Origin: Diorhabda sublineata
Taxonomy: Eukaryota; Arthropoda; Insecta; Coleoptera; Chrysomelidae
Direction: 5' to 3'
Length of the DNA: 64,000 bases
Assembly: GCF_026230105.1 (NCBI RefSeq)
Contig: NC_079482.1
Span: forward strand, 10,106,001 to 10,170,000
A program made the translations under genes and the position numbers. A model generated the notes under the pieces. That model saw nothing but the letters and a program-made list of their open reading frames with translations, did no database searches and was not told the origin of the DNA. This document shows positions 10,838-64,000 of the stretch, in pieces. Position 1 is the first letter of the stretch. The number at the start of each line of letters is the position of its first letter.

Positions 10838-12575
10838 CAGGGTGACTCATTAAGAATGTCCAATCTCTGAACTGAGTATTCTAGACCTCAAAATATGATG
10901 ATTCTGCTCAACATGTCTTATACGAATATTGCTAGTTTACGGGATACTGGGTGTTCAAAGTTTAAATTTTGGTTTTCGCAATAATTTTTTATGCTTTCAC
11001 AATTTCTCTTTGAAAATTGGCAATTTTACGTTTTTTGGCATGAGGAATCATAATTTGCACTCTAATTTAACATTGCTAATAGAGGGCGCTAGTTACACTT
11101 GTTTGTGTTAATTAAATCAAAGTAAACTTTTTTTAGGCTAAACTTACAACTAAAATAATAAAAAGATATTAAAAAGTGTTATATTCTACAAAAAAATAAT
11201 AAAATAAATTTTATTATTCCTTAAAAAATATGTAACAATAACAAATTTGTAAACAAAAATGAAACACTTCAAAGCAAATGCTCAAAATGCCCACCATTTA
11301 CTTCAATACACTTATGATCCGCTTTCGTAAAGATCTCTTAATATCAAATAATCCTTGTTTATTATTTTTAATTACATCCGCGGCTGAGTTAATCTGGGTT
11401 AACATTTTGTTTATCTTGCAAAAAATGGGCAAATTGTAGACGCTTAGGTAAATCTTGAGGTAATAAATTCTGAACAGGAGTGTAATGATATGGATGCAAT
11501 TTTTCCCTCTTCAGTATTCTAAAAATAGATGATTGGCTTATACCTGTTTGCAGACTTAATCGGCAAGTACTGATATCTGTATTCTCCGTAACACAAATTA
11601 AAATTTCATCTTCTTCATCGGCAGTGATTTTTTTTTGTAGCACAGTGCTCAGTTTTAGAGCGTAAATACCCCGTTTCACCTAAGCGGCTGTAAAGATTTC
11701 GGTACAGTTTGTAATTGGGTTGCCTTCGATTTAGGTATAATTGTGAATATCTTCGAGCCGCAGCTGGACCACTATAATTTGACTGAGCAAACACACAAAT
11801 CATATCACGAAAAATTCGTTTTGCCTAGGCATTATTTGATAAATAACTATTACACTTGTTAATTACTAAATTGTTAATAAATGGTATACTAATGTATTAC
11901 TTATTCTAATTATTATGCAATTTTTGCTTCTACACAAATTATCTAAAAGTGACATAAGCCTACTTAAATAAAAACGAAAAATTAACCATTTTCATATTAA
12001 GAGATCTTTACGAAAGCGGATCATAAAGTGTATTGAAGTAAATGGTGGGCATTTTGAGCATTTGCTTTGAAGTGTTTCATTTTTGTTTACAAATTTGTTA
12101 TTGTTACATATTTTTTAAGGAATATTAAAATTTATTTATGAAAAAATTGAAATGTATTGAACTTTTTAGAAGCAAATATCTCGATAACCATTGAGTTACA
12201 CGAATCAAAGAAGAGTAACTTTTTTTGTAGAATATAACACTTTTTAATATCTTTTTATTATTTTAGTTGTAAGTTTAGCCTAAAAAAGTTTACTTTGATT
12301 TAATTAACACAACCAAATGTAACTAGCGCCCTCTATTAGCAATGTTAAATTAGAGTGCAAATTATGATTCCTCATGCCAAAAAACGTAAAATTGCCAATT
12401 TTCAAAGAGAAATTGTGAAAGCATAAAAAATTATTGGGAAAACCAAAATTTAAATTTAAACCTTGAAATCTCGGAAACTAGCAATATTTGCATAAGGCAT
12501 GTTGAGCAGAATCATCATATTTTGAGGTCTAGAATCTACAGTTCAGAGATTGGACATTCTTAATGAATCACCCTG
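10838..12575 (-). mobile_element. DD41D-type element with very long terminal inverted repeats
   Basis: The ends CAGGGTGACTCATTAAGAAT and ATTCTTAATGAATCACCCTG are flanked by TA (10836-10837 and 12576-12577). The inverted repeats extend inward about 500 bp, including TAGCGCCCTCTATTAGCAAT at about 12326-12345 and its reverse complement at about 11075-11095. The interior keeps only the first part of the transposase on the minus strand; the catalytic domain is gone. It is a foldback-like deletion derivative of the element family at 2412-6105. Confidence 0.7.
11389..11815 (-). pseudogene. N-terminal helix-turn-helix fragment of DD41D-type transposase
   Basis: Minus-strand pieces read MICVFAQSNYSGPAAARRYS (from 11803) and, in the next frame, KKITADEEDEILICVTENTD and then CRLSLQTGISQSSIFRILKR with QFAHFLQDKQNVNP, ending near 11389. 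These match the start of the transposase at 4771-5170 and correspond to two HTH units upstream of the DDE domain. A frameshift separates the pieces near 11640, and the rest of the gene is missing. Confidence 0.65.
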
Positions 12576-12577
12576 TA

Positions 12578-13131
12578 TAATTGAATTGCTTTTGTTCTTC
12601 TGAAAGAGCACCCATGTCTTATAAAGGAGGTATTAGCCGAGACAAACTTGGATAAGTTGCATCACCTAAAGTGGTAAAAAGTGTAGATTCTCCGCTTTCT
12701 GCTAAATTGCTGATGTTCTTAATACCCTTTTGTGAAGAGATCCTAGTTTCCCACAGTATAAATCAAAAATTTTTATCAAGATCACAAACTGCTTATATAA
12801 TCAAGCTATGAGAATCTTTTCTATTGCAATAGGAATCTTGATCTTTGTTGTTGATTTTCTCATGACTATAGTCAATTGCACCTATAACTCCATTAAACTG
12901 TTGTTTCTGTTTAAATTTACCAGCAATTGTCTCTTTTTCTTCACTGGGCAATTTTATGTATATATTTTTTATAGATATTGAAAAGACAATCACTCTAAGT
13001 AGTGACCTATGTGCTGAGCTTAAGCTGACATTGAACTGTACAGAAATTTGCCTTAAACTCTGTACCACACACACTCTGTACCCAGATACTACATTGTTAG
13101 AAGCATAAAAGCAAACTGGTACTATATTCAC
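12578..13131 (-). pseudogene. PIF/Harbinger transposase fragment, right side
   Basis: The minus strand from 13131 reads QSLRQISVQFNVSLSSAHRS (an HTH-like segment), KLPSEEKETIAGKFKQKQQF, then GVIGAIDYSHEKI (GAIDYSH is the first catalytic Asp motif) and KDQDSYCNRKDSHSLII before a stop at 12793. It continues in broken frames to about 12580. It is longer than the left-arm copy, extending beyond the palindrome, so this side is the better candidate for the original locus. Confidence 0.6.
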
Positions 13132-13139
13132 TTGTTTAG

Positions 13140-16100
13140 GATATCTGTAAAAGTTTTTTCATTGGTATTAAATGATATTTTGAAATAGTCTCCTGCACAA
13201 TAATTTAAAATATCTAACGTTCAAATGGAAACACAATTTTTTGTTTTGAAGAACAAGTTTGTTTCACTACAATTTTTAACAACCACCCAAATTAGAAGAA
13301 TGCTCAAATTTTTCATTCACAAATGTATAAGGTTAATAAGCACATACCAATAAGCTCGCCGATTGTTTATATTGTCATTTGGAAATGGCGTTCATAAGTG
13401 TCTGAATAGTATTGCTGGACTGTGTGTTCTATTTTTTTTTCATTTTTGTAAGTGTACGAAGTTCCTCTTCGTCTGAAGGTGAAGAAGTGAACCAGCCAGC
13501 CTTGGTATCTAATGTACAATCTACAAATTGTACATTACATTAAATTGGTTAATATTTCTCATTTTCAATAAAGTATAAATAATGAGGTATACCAGTATAC
13601 TAAGAAGTGCTATATATAGTCATCAACCTATAGTCATTTTAGTATTCTATTAATTGAGTAGCTTTTGTGGTTATGTACATAGATAAAAGATATAGGATGG
13701 TTATGTTTTAAAATTTGTCATTTGACATAAAACTCACGGGAAGTTTGCTCCAATTTATTCTTGTGTACCAAGATCATGAGCGTCGAGCTCATAGGTTTCG
13801 TGCACAAAGTGCTTGATTAATTGGATAGCAACAATAGAAACGCGCGTCTTGATATTTTGCAAAATATAATGTTCATATAATTCATTCAAATTGTTAGCTG
13901 CTCCTTTTTTATCTACCTATTCACATTTTAACCATCAAGGAGAAAAAATCTTTGTAGCATGAAATAATCAAAAATTCAAGATGGTAACATTGCTTACACA
14001 GACTGGGTACATTCGGGATGGTCACAAAAACCGAGACAGGGATTCGATCTAATACCAATCGTAGTTGTAAACCAATTAATTTCTTTTAGTATGAAAGGTG
14101 GGAACAATTTTAGATATTTAGTTAAATTCTTCTAATAGAAATAGGAGTACATTCATTGCAAGAAGTTTGGCAAAAAGTTTCTTCAAGTGGTTGTTTTAAA
14201 TAGCTTAGTTCATTTGAAAATATATTTGATATTGTGGCTTCATTTCGAACTAATGATTGATTAAACTTACGAATACGTTTCACAAATAGTTTTTAATGCT
14301 GACAAACAAAATTTGATAAAAATTAACTTTAGCGCCAAAACCATAAAGACCAAAAGATGGCGCCTCCCATTGTTAGTGAAAATTGTAAAATGGCGGATCA
14401 AAGTTTGGTGAGCTAGTGCATATAAAATTATTGGATAGAAACATGTTTATTAACAGATTTTTGGTGAAAATTTTTTTCATTTAGTTAGCCGGTAGTATAG
14501 ATTTTTAGTATCGTGGCATTTGTGATCCAAACAAATATAAGATTTCGTGTGGTTTCTACTTATGAATAGACCTTGTCCACATCTTATGTAGCCATATTTA
14601 TGAAGTTTATATTGAAAATATATCCGATTGCTGCAGTTTCCAATGAGAAGTAAGTACTATCTTAAAATAAAGTCTAATTTTCCAATGTTATAGAATCATT
14701 TCTATACTTTCTTGGAAGCTCATTCGTTTTAATCATCCAAGAAGCTAGGGCATAGCGTTGATTTTGTTGATTTCATGTCAGAGGTCAAGATTGATTGGAT
14801 TTATTTAAGCCGTACACTTCCTTACTTCTGAATATTTGGTACTGAATTCATTAAATTTCGAAATGATTAGTGAATATCTTCAAACCAGCAGTAATATTCA
14901 AATTTTCTTACACATATATGAGCTTCACATTTTCAAGGTTACTTAGCTCTTCTTTTAAAAGAAAACATTCATATGGCAATATAATGGTTGTTAAATGTTC
15001 TGCACTTTTAACTGATTGATTGAATATACCTTTATTTTATAAGTCGAATAAAAACTTACCCTTTAAACTAACAATCAATATCAAAAATATCACTTCACAA
15101 TTTTTTTATCATTTCTGTAATTAAATTTCTCACTTTCATTTTTGAGCTTTTAACTTCAATATAAAATGCTTCATATACTTGCAACTTTATTAAGTACCTA
15201 TGTATGAGTATTAATATCTATTTTCATTTTTTTAAGGACCATTATTAAAATATTTTACAGCCAACTCTGTTTTAAAATGGAACAACTAACTATAAGATGA
15301 TAGTACATTATAGACACTTATTACATGTTTTATTACATTATTACATTTAGACGTCTATGGCAGACACATTGCATTCTGAACGATACAATTTTGCTATTAG
15401 TATAATAGTAATATATACTATTTTTCGTCAGACTTAAACATAATCTAAATTATTCTAACAAAAAATAAGAAATACATGGCATTGTTTATAGCTCAACTAT
15501 TTATTAATATATTCTTGGAATAAGTGATTTAATACTGCAATAAACTATTCCAACTAATTATAGATGCATTCATTACAAGATTTAATATATCGATCCATCT
15601 TTTTGTTGATAAATTCCTTTAATTTTTTACTTCTTAGACCTTTTGTTTTTGTTGATAAATCATATTAATTTTATGTATTTTCTGATTGAAAATTAGCTTT
15701 TCTAAAAGGAAAAATTATTAACATTTTAATCTATATCTGAGTTTATCAAAATATCAGAATGATACAAATTTTAAATTGTTTTTTTTATTAAGTTTATACC
15801 TATCTGGTTTTTATGGAATTTTATTTATCTTAAGTATTCTCAACTCCTGTTTAATACAGATAAATTTTGGCCAAAACTGTACTCCCCAGAGTGGCAAGAG
15901 TCAAGTGTCGACCCTCGAGAACCCAGAGACATTAACATATAACATTCTAATATGTGAACATGTATCACAATTTGTTGTATGTTTCTATTATTTGTCATTT
16001 TATTATAATTAAAATTTAAAATGTGAGTAATCAGTATCATTACAGTCTACTTACACGACAATAACTCCTGCATATTTATTGTTATAAAGGTTATCTCATT

Positions 16101-16556
16101 TTCTTTGATTGTGGATTTTCTCTGGCTTTCTGCATGATAAAAGCAAAGGTGCCGGAGTAAATACATAGTTATGACAAGAATAATATAATGTTGGAAGTTT
16201 AAAACTTTAAAAACTTCTTCAATTTTGTTTTTGTCCCTAATATAATGGCTATAAAATATGGCTCTGCTAATACTTTCTTTTCCAAAGAAAATCGTTTATA
16301 GAGCAGATTTCTGATAAACACCTGACTAGGTAAATGGACAAAAGAAATTTTGGTGACTATGGCAAAATGTAGTCTTTTTTGGAATGTAACAGTTTTTGTT
16401 TCTAGATTTCTTGAAAAAATTTCTTAACATCTGAATATCTTTTTGCCGATAATTACCAGGATTTTCAACTAGATTATATTTCAAAGTATGTTAAATATAT
16501 TTTCTAAAACTCAATTTAAATCATTTATGATATACTTGCTAACAGCTCATTAATTT
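13140..16556. other. 5' flank of the QSER1/PRR12-like gene; no protein gene seen
   Basis: This is AT-rich DNA without a convincing coding exon. Because 16557-16563 looks like a 3' splice site (TTTTAG before ATGGGA), at least one untranslated exon and the promoter should lie upstream, perhaps in this stretch. The best candidate I can point to is 14330-14406. Confidence 0.4.
14330..14406 (+). promoter_or_regulatory. Possible promoter / untranslated first exon of the QSER1/PRR12-like gene
   Basis: This is a locally GC-richer patch in AT-rich DNA with two GATGGCG/AATGGCGG motifs (14356-14362, 14389-14395). These resemble YY1/Pho-type sites common around animal housekeeping start sites. The patch ends in AGTTTG followed by GTGAGC (14407-14412), a fair 5' splice site. 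This is inference; no TATA box or initiator was proven. Confidence 0.25.
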
Positions 16557-16563
16557 GTTTTAG

Positions 16564-16590
16564 ATGGGATGGCTAAGCAACATGAGCTAA
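16564..16590 (+). CDS. Eight-codon upstream ORF just after the 5'UTR splice acceptor
   Basis: If the AG at 16562-16563 is the acceptor, the exon starts directly with an ATG that opens MGWLSNMS and stops at 16588-16590, 12 bases before the main start at 16603. It could tune translation of the main ORF. Its use depends on that splice site being real. Confidence 0.35.
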   Translation: MGWLSNMS

Positions 16591-16602
16591 CCAGTATTAA
16601 TT

Positions 16603-58425
<41,823 letters not shown>

Positions 58426-58726
58426 TTCAAGAATTAAAATATTAATTAGACCGTAATTTAAATCAAAACAAAACGTGTATATTTGAGAGTTTTTATGGAT
58501 AATAATAAATTGTAATTAATTTAGGAATAGTAATCGATATGCATAATATTTGATGAATAAGTACATAATCTGTTTTTTATGGTTACATTTACCATTGTAT
58601 GCTGTGCATTTTTTATTTCAGTGCTCTAACATTTTTTAAAAGTGATATTGTATTATTTGTTAATTATTATTTTGTAAAGATTCAGCATTGGTTATTTATA
58701 AAGAGCACAAACACTCATTTAATAAA
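58426..58726 (+). promoter_or_regulatory. 3'UTR with candidate polyadenylation signal
   Basis: AATAAA at 58721-58726 is followed about 25-30 bases later by AT-rich sequence, roughly 300 bases after the stop. Other weaker candidates exist (for example 58231), so the real 3' end is uncertain. Confidence 0.4.
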
Positions 58727-58869
58727 AACGAACATTATCATTTATAATTTCTTTTTATGTTGAAACACGCCAACTCTAACACCATTTTATTATGAATTAA
58801 AAATGTCCCTCAGAAACATTGATATCGCTTATTTCTAATTTCCTGGAGCTTTAGCAATCGAATTATATT

Positions 58870-59900
58870 AACTATTTCCTTTTGACGTGGAATGACAAAC
58901 TGACTGACTGAACATCTTTTATGTCATCTTAAAAACGCTTAAACAACAAAACAAAAAAATACGTGAACGCGATAAACATTTACTATCATACTCTTCTTTT
59001 AATAAATGTATTTGTCAAAACCACGATTTAGTGGTCGTTCGGGCTCTTCTGTAATAACATGGATCGAGGAAGCAAGTTGAGACTTTGTGTAAAGGTTCCT
59101 AAGACTTATCACTCAAGCATTTAAGATACATTTACTAACCCACTCTTTCTACTATATGAGGCCAAGAAATCAGGAACCGCACTATGTATTTCAAGGATTC
59201 GTTGGGCGACTGTTTGCCGCATCAAACAATTTGGGCTATATTTATACATATTTGGTTCTTAAACAGTATCGCTCAGATGAACAGTAATAAAAAAGAGAAA
59301 ATTTCTGACATTCATTCAAAAGTCTTAGTAGCTTAAATATTTTCTGGCCTTTTTTCCCATTTAAATGATCACATACTAAAAAACCAATGAGGCTTTAAAT
59401 CATAGAATGGACTTAGGTGCTTTTAATCCAAAGAATCCAATAGATTTTTTTATTTAATTATGAATTGCAACGGCCTTACAAATAAATTGCTTTCTCATTA
59501 TCTTTTGAAAGTCATCGTTTTATTGTTGGAGCAGGTTAGCATATAGGAACGAGAGAGGTCCGCTTTAGTAGAGGTTTCAAAGAAATTAACTGCATCAATG
59601 AAAGTGATGCAGGCAATGTAGCTAGTACAAAAGTTTTTGAAAAATCGAGATATTTAATGATGTGGGTGTTGATTAATATTTTTTTTTTCATTTTTTTAAA
59701 CATCCCAAATAATTGTAATCTAGGCTGATCGCTCCTGTATATCAATTCATTATTGCCAACTCTTTTTCGTTTCTATTTTGTATCCCACACCCAAGTTTCC
59801 ACCTCAACGTGTTCTATGACTACTTCCATGTTTCTAGTTTTGCTTTTTACATTTCTTTCTTAGCTTTTCCTTAATTTTTCTCTGAAATTTCACGGTTGTT
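58870..59900. other. Downstream intergenic region; no gene seen
   Basis: No convincing coding sequence or family-level repeat recognised. Confidence 0.35.
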
Positions 59901-59915
59901 CTTTCTACTTCCATC

Positions 59916-60098
59916 CTATCTATGCAATCGTTGTTTCTTGTCAGATGAGTTCTCTTCTTCTGAAACTCTCCAGTTTAGTACTTTTTTTTTGCGATTATGG
60001 TGTCGTGACAGTTTGATATCAATATGCGAGACAGCTTCATTTCGTCGAAATGTAGGTGTATTTCCGTCATTAAGGACGGTGAGGTTCAGTTTGGCCAT
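59916..60098 (-). pseudogene. LINE endonuclease fragment
   Basis: Minus strand: LTVLNDGNTPTFRRNEAVSH, IDIKLS and LNWRVSEEENSSDKK. L.NxGNxPTFxR...S.IDVTF...I..W.V.EExxxSDH is the C-terminal part of APE-type endonuclease domains in R1/LOA-type LINEs. The final catalytic His (SDH) is replaced by Lys (SDK). Confidence 0.6.
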
Positions 60099-60624
60099 TT
60101 TGGTAATGCCGAGAAAAGCAGAACATCCTAAGTATAACTAATAAAATAAAATTTTCATTCACAGTTAATGTTTTAGTTTTTGTGTTCGGGAAACTTATAG
60201 TAACATGTACCGGTTCAGCGATCGACACTAAACAAATGTTTTTTTTGCACATTACAACCTTGTCTGTTAACTATCGCACTTTTACAACTTGTAGGAAATG
60301 TCTTATATTGTTTTAACAAACGAGGCTCGTACATCGCGTTATCGTGTATAGGATTGGCGTAAATATCGTAACACATCTTTTGATGGGTTGATAGTTGTTG
60401 CATCTTTGTAAATCATGTATTGGAATATAGGATAAAGAATTATCGTCTGGTGCTATGTATTTTTGTGAAAATAATATAATATATGAAATACAGTTCTATT
60501 ATTGAAAATAAAAAACATATTTGTGGTTCGATTAGAGGGACTTTGAAGATGAATACTAAAACTGAATTTGTTTGATATGCTTAGAGATCGATTATTTCCA
60601 AATATTGTGAAGTTTCAGAATATT

Positions 60625-60846
60625 TTACCTTTTCTGAGATTTCTTTAGAGGCAGTGGGCAAAATTTCGGGGTCAATAATAGATTTTCGGTTATTGATTTA
60701 AATATGCTATCAATACCATAAATCAATCCCCTCTTTTGTTTTTTCTCGTCAAAAGATATTTTACTATATCTTTCACTGATAGATTTCGCGATGTGTTGTA
60801 ATAACGACAAATGTGATTTAACTTCGGGTCTAAACGACGTTATCAT
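60625..60846 (-). pseudogene. Insect-retrovirus-type env fragment
   Basis: A 73-residue minus-strand frame resembles the region around the furin-like cleavage site and fusion peptide of gypsy/errantivirus envelope (baculovirus F-like) proteins: a basic KKQKR is followed by a Gly/Ile/Ser/Phe-rich segment. Only this piece remains and the frame closes soon after, so it is a dead fragment. Confidence 0.45.
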
Positions 60847-61327
60847 GGAGTAATTTCAACTAAAGGTATTTTGAATTGTATTTAAGATTAGATTGTTATT
60901 TTCAGAAGTTTGTTTAAAAGCTGATGTTTTTTTATGTACCAATAAGGGCCATTCGCCGTTCAAGACCATTATTTTGGTTGGTTGTTGGTGTTCCGATCAG
61001 CAGCAAAAATCTGAAAATGAATTAATTTTAGCAACATAGTGTTTCAGTAGATCAAATTTATTTTGGATTTATCATTTGTTTTTAAATACGTTGCGGAATT
61101 TTTGTGTATTTCTAATTTTTCAAAAGGACAATTAAAATTATTTTCTAATTTATACTTAATTTATGTTTCTTTTACATAAACTTTCGTCATCTGCACAGGC
61201 GAAAAAATTGAGGTCTCCTTAAAATCTTCAAGTTCTTTGAAATTTTACGTTTTCAGATAGTATTCGCAAACTACATCATTGCATGTGCTTTTGCTGAATG
61301 TGAGAACAATGCATTTTTTTCTTGTAT

Positions 61328-62160
61328 TTAATGATTTATTTTGAAAATGTCTGGGCTGCGGACTGGCCAGTCAAACCGCCTAATTTCTACCTCATCGAGA
61401 TACTCCCCGACAATTCTGGCTGTATGCGGTCTCGCATTATCTTTCATAAAAATGCCACGTTCTCCCATAGTCACCATGAAAGGCATGACATGGTCTTCTA
61501 GCACCGCTGTTATGTATCTGTGAGAGGTTATGGAGCCATTTTCTATGAAGATCCACTCTTTACGAGCTTGTGCAGTGATTCTTGCCCAAACCATAACTGA
61601 CCTACCGCCAAATGGAAGACGCTCGTCAATGCAAACTTCAGCATATCTTTCCCCGGGTCTTTTCCACACTCGTTGACGTCCATATGATCCAGTGAGGGAA
61701 AAACGAGACTCATCAGAGAACAATACCCAGCTCCAGTCATCATCATTCCAACGAACGTGGTTTCTAGCAAATGTCAATCTTGCAGTCTGATGTTGGCGTT
61801 ATAACGGGGGGGGGGGACCTGTAGCCATCCTTCTGCATGATAGTCCAGCAGCATGAAGTCTTCTAACGGTTCATTCACTAACGTTGACATTTCTCACTTC
61901 TTCCAACTGATTTCGCAATGATACCGCTGTAGCTGTCCTATTCTGCAAACTTGTGGAGATCAAAAAACGGTCACCTCCTTGAGTGGTAACTCTTTTTTGC
62001 CAAGACCCTGGTCTTCTAGTGATCAGTTCAGTCTCCAGAAAGCGCTGGTACACCCTTTGCACACTACAAAGATTAGCACCAACAATTCTTGAAGTTTCAC
62101 GTTGCCCCCGACCATCTTGTAACAGCGTAACAATTCTTGCCTGTTAAATCACTACACTTT
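61328..62160 (-). pseudogene. Tc1-family transposase, nearly full length but broken
   Basis: Minus strand: HTH part (VYQRFLETELITRRPGS, VTTQGGDRFLISTSLQNRTA, RTVRRLHAAGLSCRRMA), then after a frameshift in a run of ten C (G on +, 61808-61817) TFARNHVRWNDDDWSWVLFS, with SDESRF as first catalytic Asp, GGRSVMVWARITA, MKDNARPHTARIV as second Asp, and RFDWPVRSPD. The family continues LNPIEHxWD with the catalytic Glu, but here the element is cut and the frame ends IFKINH. Without the Glu and with the homopolymer shift it cannot be active. It is the best preserved Tc1 copy in the window. Confidence 0.75.
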
Positions 62161-62659
62161 GCAATCGATAGGCTTTACACCAAGAATCAACAGTAAAACT
62201 AGAAAACAGGCAAGGGAAATGTGAATGTTCAATTAGCGCAAAGGAACATTTTTCATCAAAGTCGTACTCTAATACATCGAATGACAGCTGTCAAGTCTCG
62301 GAAAGAATTTGCTTTAACAGCTACTAATCCTTATCAATATTGACGCTAAAATTATTCGGAATTTCTGAAGTGACTTTTGCTCACCAGTGTATTTTACTTT
62401 ACTACTCTATTAAGGTTTTTTACCCCTGCTACTTCTAGTAATAAGATATACGGTTGTTTAGGTTTAGGTATTTGGTGAGTAATTCTTGTTAATTATACAA
62501 TTTTTCTGGTGGTCTACTGGACTTATGTCCTAATATAAGTTTGTATGATGTAAATCCGTTGTCTGTTTATAGAATTGTTATAAGTAATAATTGCGAAAGG
62601 TAAAATACTAAGGGTTGTTCGTTCGGGTGATCTGTTAAATTTATTCAAATCATTTGTAA

Positions 62660-63999
62660 CAAAGTAACGTGTAATATTTCTAAACATCTGTTACTTTGTG
62701 GATGATCAACGCTTGAATATGTGAATTTAATATCAAACATATTACATAGGTCTTTCATTAGCCCGTTATTCACAACCGGCATAGCATTGAATTGAAAGCG
62801 GTGTACCAAAGTGTTGAAAGAAAACTAGTAGTGAACTGACAATAGGTTTTGCACTTTTATCATCAAGAGGGTATGCTTTAGAGAACTTTGCTAGTTCCTC
62901 TCTCATTATATCTTTGTGGTATCCGCCTAATAGTTTCATTAATTTCGCGGCAAAGGTAGCTTTTGCTGTTATGAAATTTATATAAAATAGTTGGTATTTG
63001 ATGTTGTTTTGGTTCTTTAGTAACATTTTGACGAATAGTGAATTTCACATCAATTTCTGCTAATAGAAATGGTAACGTTTCTAAAATTGGTAGATTATGG
63101 TTATCTTCAACTGCATATCTTTCTGAGGGTTTAAACAAACATCGATTTCTATAAATTGCTGCAAATAAGTGATCACAATAATTACTTGGTTCACATGGTA
63201 TAGAAATATTGAGTATTTTCTATTTTTGTCGGTTTTACTGCTAAATACGTTAATTGTTGCGTGAAAACTCAGGGCTTTTTTCATATATATCTTCTATTAC
63301 TTTTTAAAAGTCTTGTAAATTATTTTCTCGCAAAATGTTTTTATTTTGCTTATTTAGTAAATGGCTATTAGAATATTCTATTTTCGAATAATCGATTAAT
63401 GATTTTGTTTTGAATAGTTCGGTAACTTCCCAATTGACTTCCAGTTTACCTTCAGTTTATTCGGATGACCGTACAATTTCATGAGTGGGATAAATTGAGT
63501 AAGGTAAACATATGAAATTTCCTAGTTTTGGAAGAAAAGAATAGAAATATTTAACGTGGTTCATTTTTATCCGAGAATAGGCATCTGCATTTTTATTATT
63601 CTTCTAATATAAGGTGCCTCTTTCTATCTTAGAGTATTTTTTTTCGGCTTTGCACAATATCCTAGACGCATAAGCTATAGGTAAATCTTTTTCTCTATTG
63701 GGCCCTGCGATAAAACCGCAGTTAAAAGGAAAGTTTGGGTATATTATAATCGGAGTGATAGTTAAAGAATCTTACAACTCTTGAAAATCCTTTTGACATT
63801 TGTTATCAAAAATAAATGTAACATCTTTTTGTAGAAGTGTTGTCATTGGCCTAAAAATTGTTGCCAAATTTGGTATAAACCTTCGGTAGTAGCCAGCGAA
63901 TCCCCGGTAATACAACCAAATACCTACGCTCTACGGATCACTTATTCTCTAGCATTTACAGACGATGACAAAGCTAATGGACTCGTAGAAAGCTTTGAG
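62660..63999 (-). pseudogene. Gypsy LTR-retrotransposon pol remnant (RT-RNase H and integrase), runs off the window
   Basis: Old retroelement copy on the minus strand: FAGYYRRFIPNLATI and RPMTTLLQKDVTF near 63900-63800 (end of RT), PIAYASRILCKAEKKYSKIE near 63700-63640 (RNase H), then integrase-core text near 62920-62770 (AKFSKAYPLDDKSAKPIVSS, LLVFFQHFGTPLSIQC). In the last motif the expected catalytic Asp is Tyr (QCYAG). Many stops. The 5' part lies beyond 63999. Confidence 0.7.
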
Positions 64000-64000
64000 C

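Larger units (their letters stand above)
10538..12878. repeat. Large interrupted palindrome (arms about 0.8 kb, spacer about 0.65 kb)
   Basis: The left arm 10538-11345 is closely repeated in inverted orientation by the right arm 11992-12878. The left arm lacks a block of about 75 bp present on the right near 12130-12225. The outer parts of both arms (10538-10837 and 12576-12878) are the same Harbinger transposase segment. The inner parts are the ends of a DD41D-type element. The 11346-11991 spacer holds the unique helix-turn-helix coding piece. At 10521-10537 the left arm is preceded by ACAGGGTGATTCATTAA, another copy of the element's terminus. Confidence 0.75.

Overview
The window looks like AT-rich nuclear DNA from an insect, possibly a beetle (inferred, low confidence). 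The reasons are GT-AG introns, very long (TA)n tracts, and a dense mix of Penelope-like elements (PLEs), mariner/Tc1/pogo, piggyBac, hAT, PIF/Harbinger, DDE_Tnp_4/YqaJ elements, LINEs and gypsy remnants. No rRNA, tRNA, CRISPR array or prokaryotic operon was seen.

The one clearly real host gene is on the + strand, with coding sequence from 16603 to 58425. I could join 14 coding exons. All junctions are GT-AG and all phases agree, giving a predicted protein of about 1,412 residues. It is an insect member of the QSER1/PRR12 family: a long low-complexity Pro/Ser/Gln/His-rich N-terminus, a basic NLS-like patch, a Lys-rich stretch, an AT-hook split by an intron, and a conserved C-terminal DUF4211-type region ending in a Cys/His cluster. 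Vertebrate QSER1 and PRR12 are nuclear chromatin-associated proteins. The introns total about 38 kb and are full of transposon debris; intron 12 alone is 16.8 kb.

Layout. 1-2.3 kb: a piggyBac-type MITE, a second small MITE and a decayed hAT gene. 2.4-6.1 kb: a mariner-related (DD41D spacing) element with a Tigger/pogo element inserted in it. 6.2-10.2 kb: pieces of PIF/Harbinger with a MADF-BESS partner, a DDE_Tnp_4 transposase with a convergent SWIM-YqaJ nuclease ORF, and a Tc1-like fragment. 10.5-12.9 kb: a large palindrome made of a second DD41D element and two inverted Harbinger fragments. 13.1-16.6 kb: 5' flank of the gene, with a possible promoter or 5' exon near 14.35 kb. 16.6-58.4 kb: the QSER1/PRR12-like gene. 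58.9-64 kb: LINE endonuclease, insect-retrovirus-type env, Tc1 and gypsy pol remnants, the last running off the window.

The most interesting non-gene signal is a set of short repeats, associated with PLE fragments, that contain a hammerhead-ribozyme-like core. Three sequence-distinct families are present. All have a CUGANGA-like box, a small hairpin whose paired bases differ between families, and then GAAA. The best example (minus strand, 34680-34728) can also form helix I and helix III around a GUC cleavage triplet. At several loci these units occur as inverted dimers. Activity cannot be judged from sequence alone.
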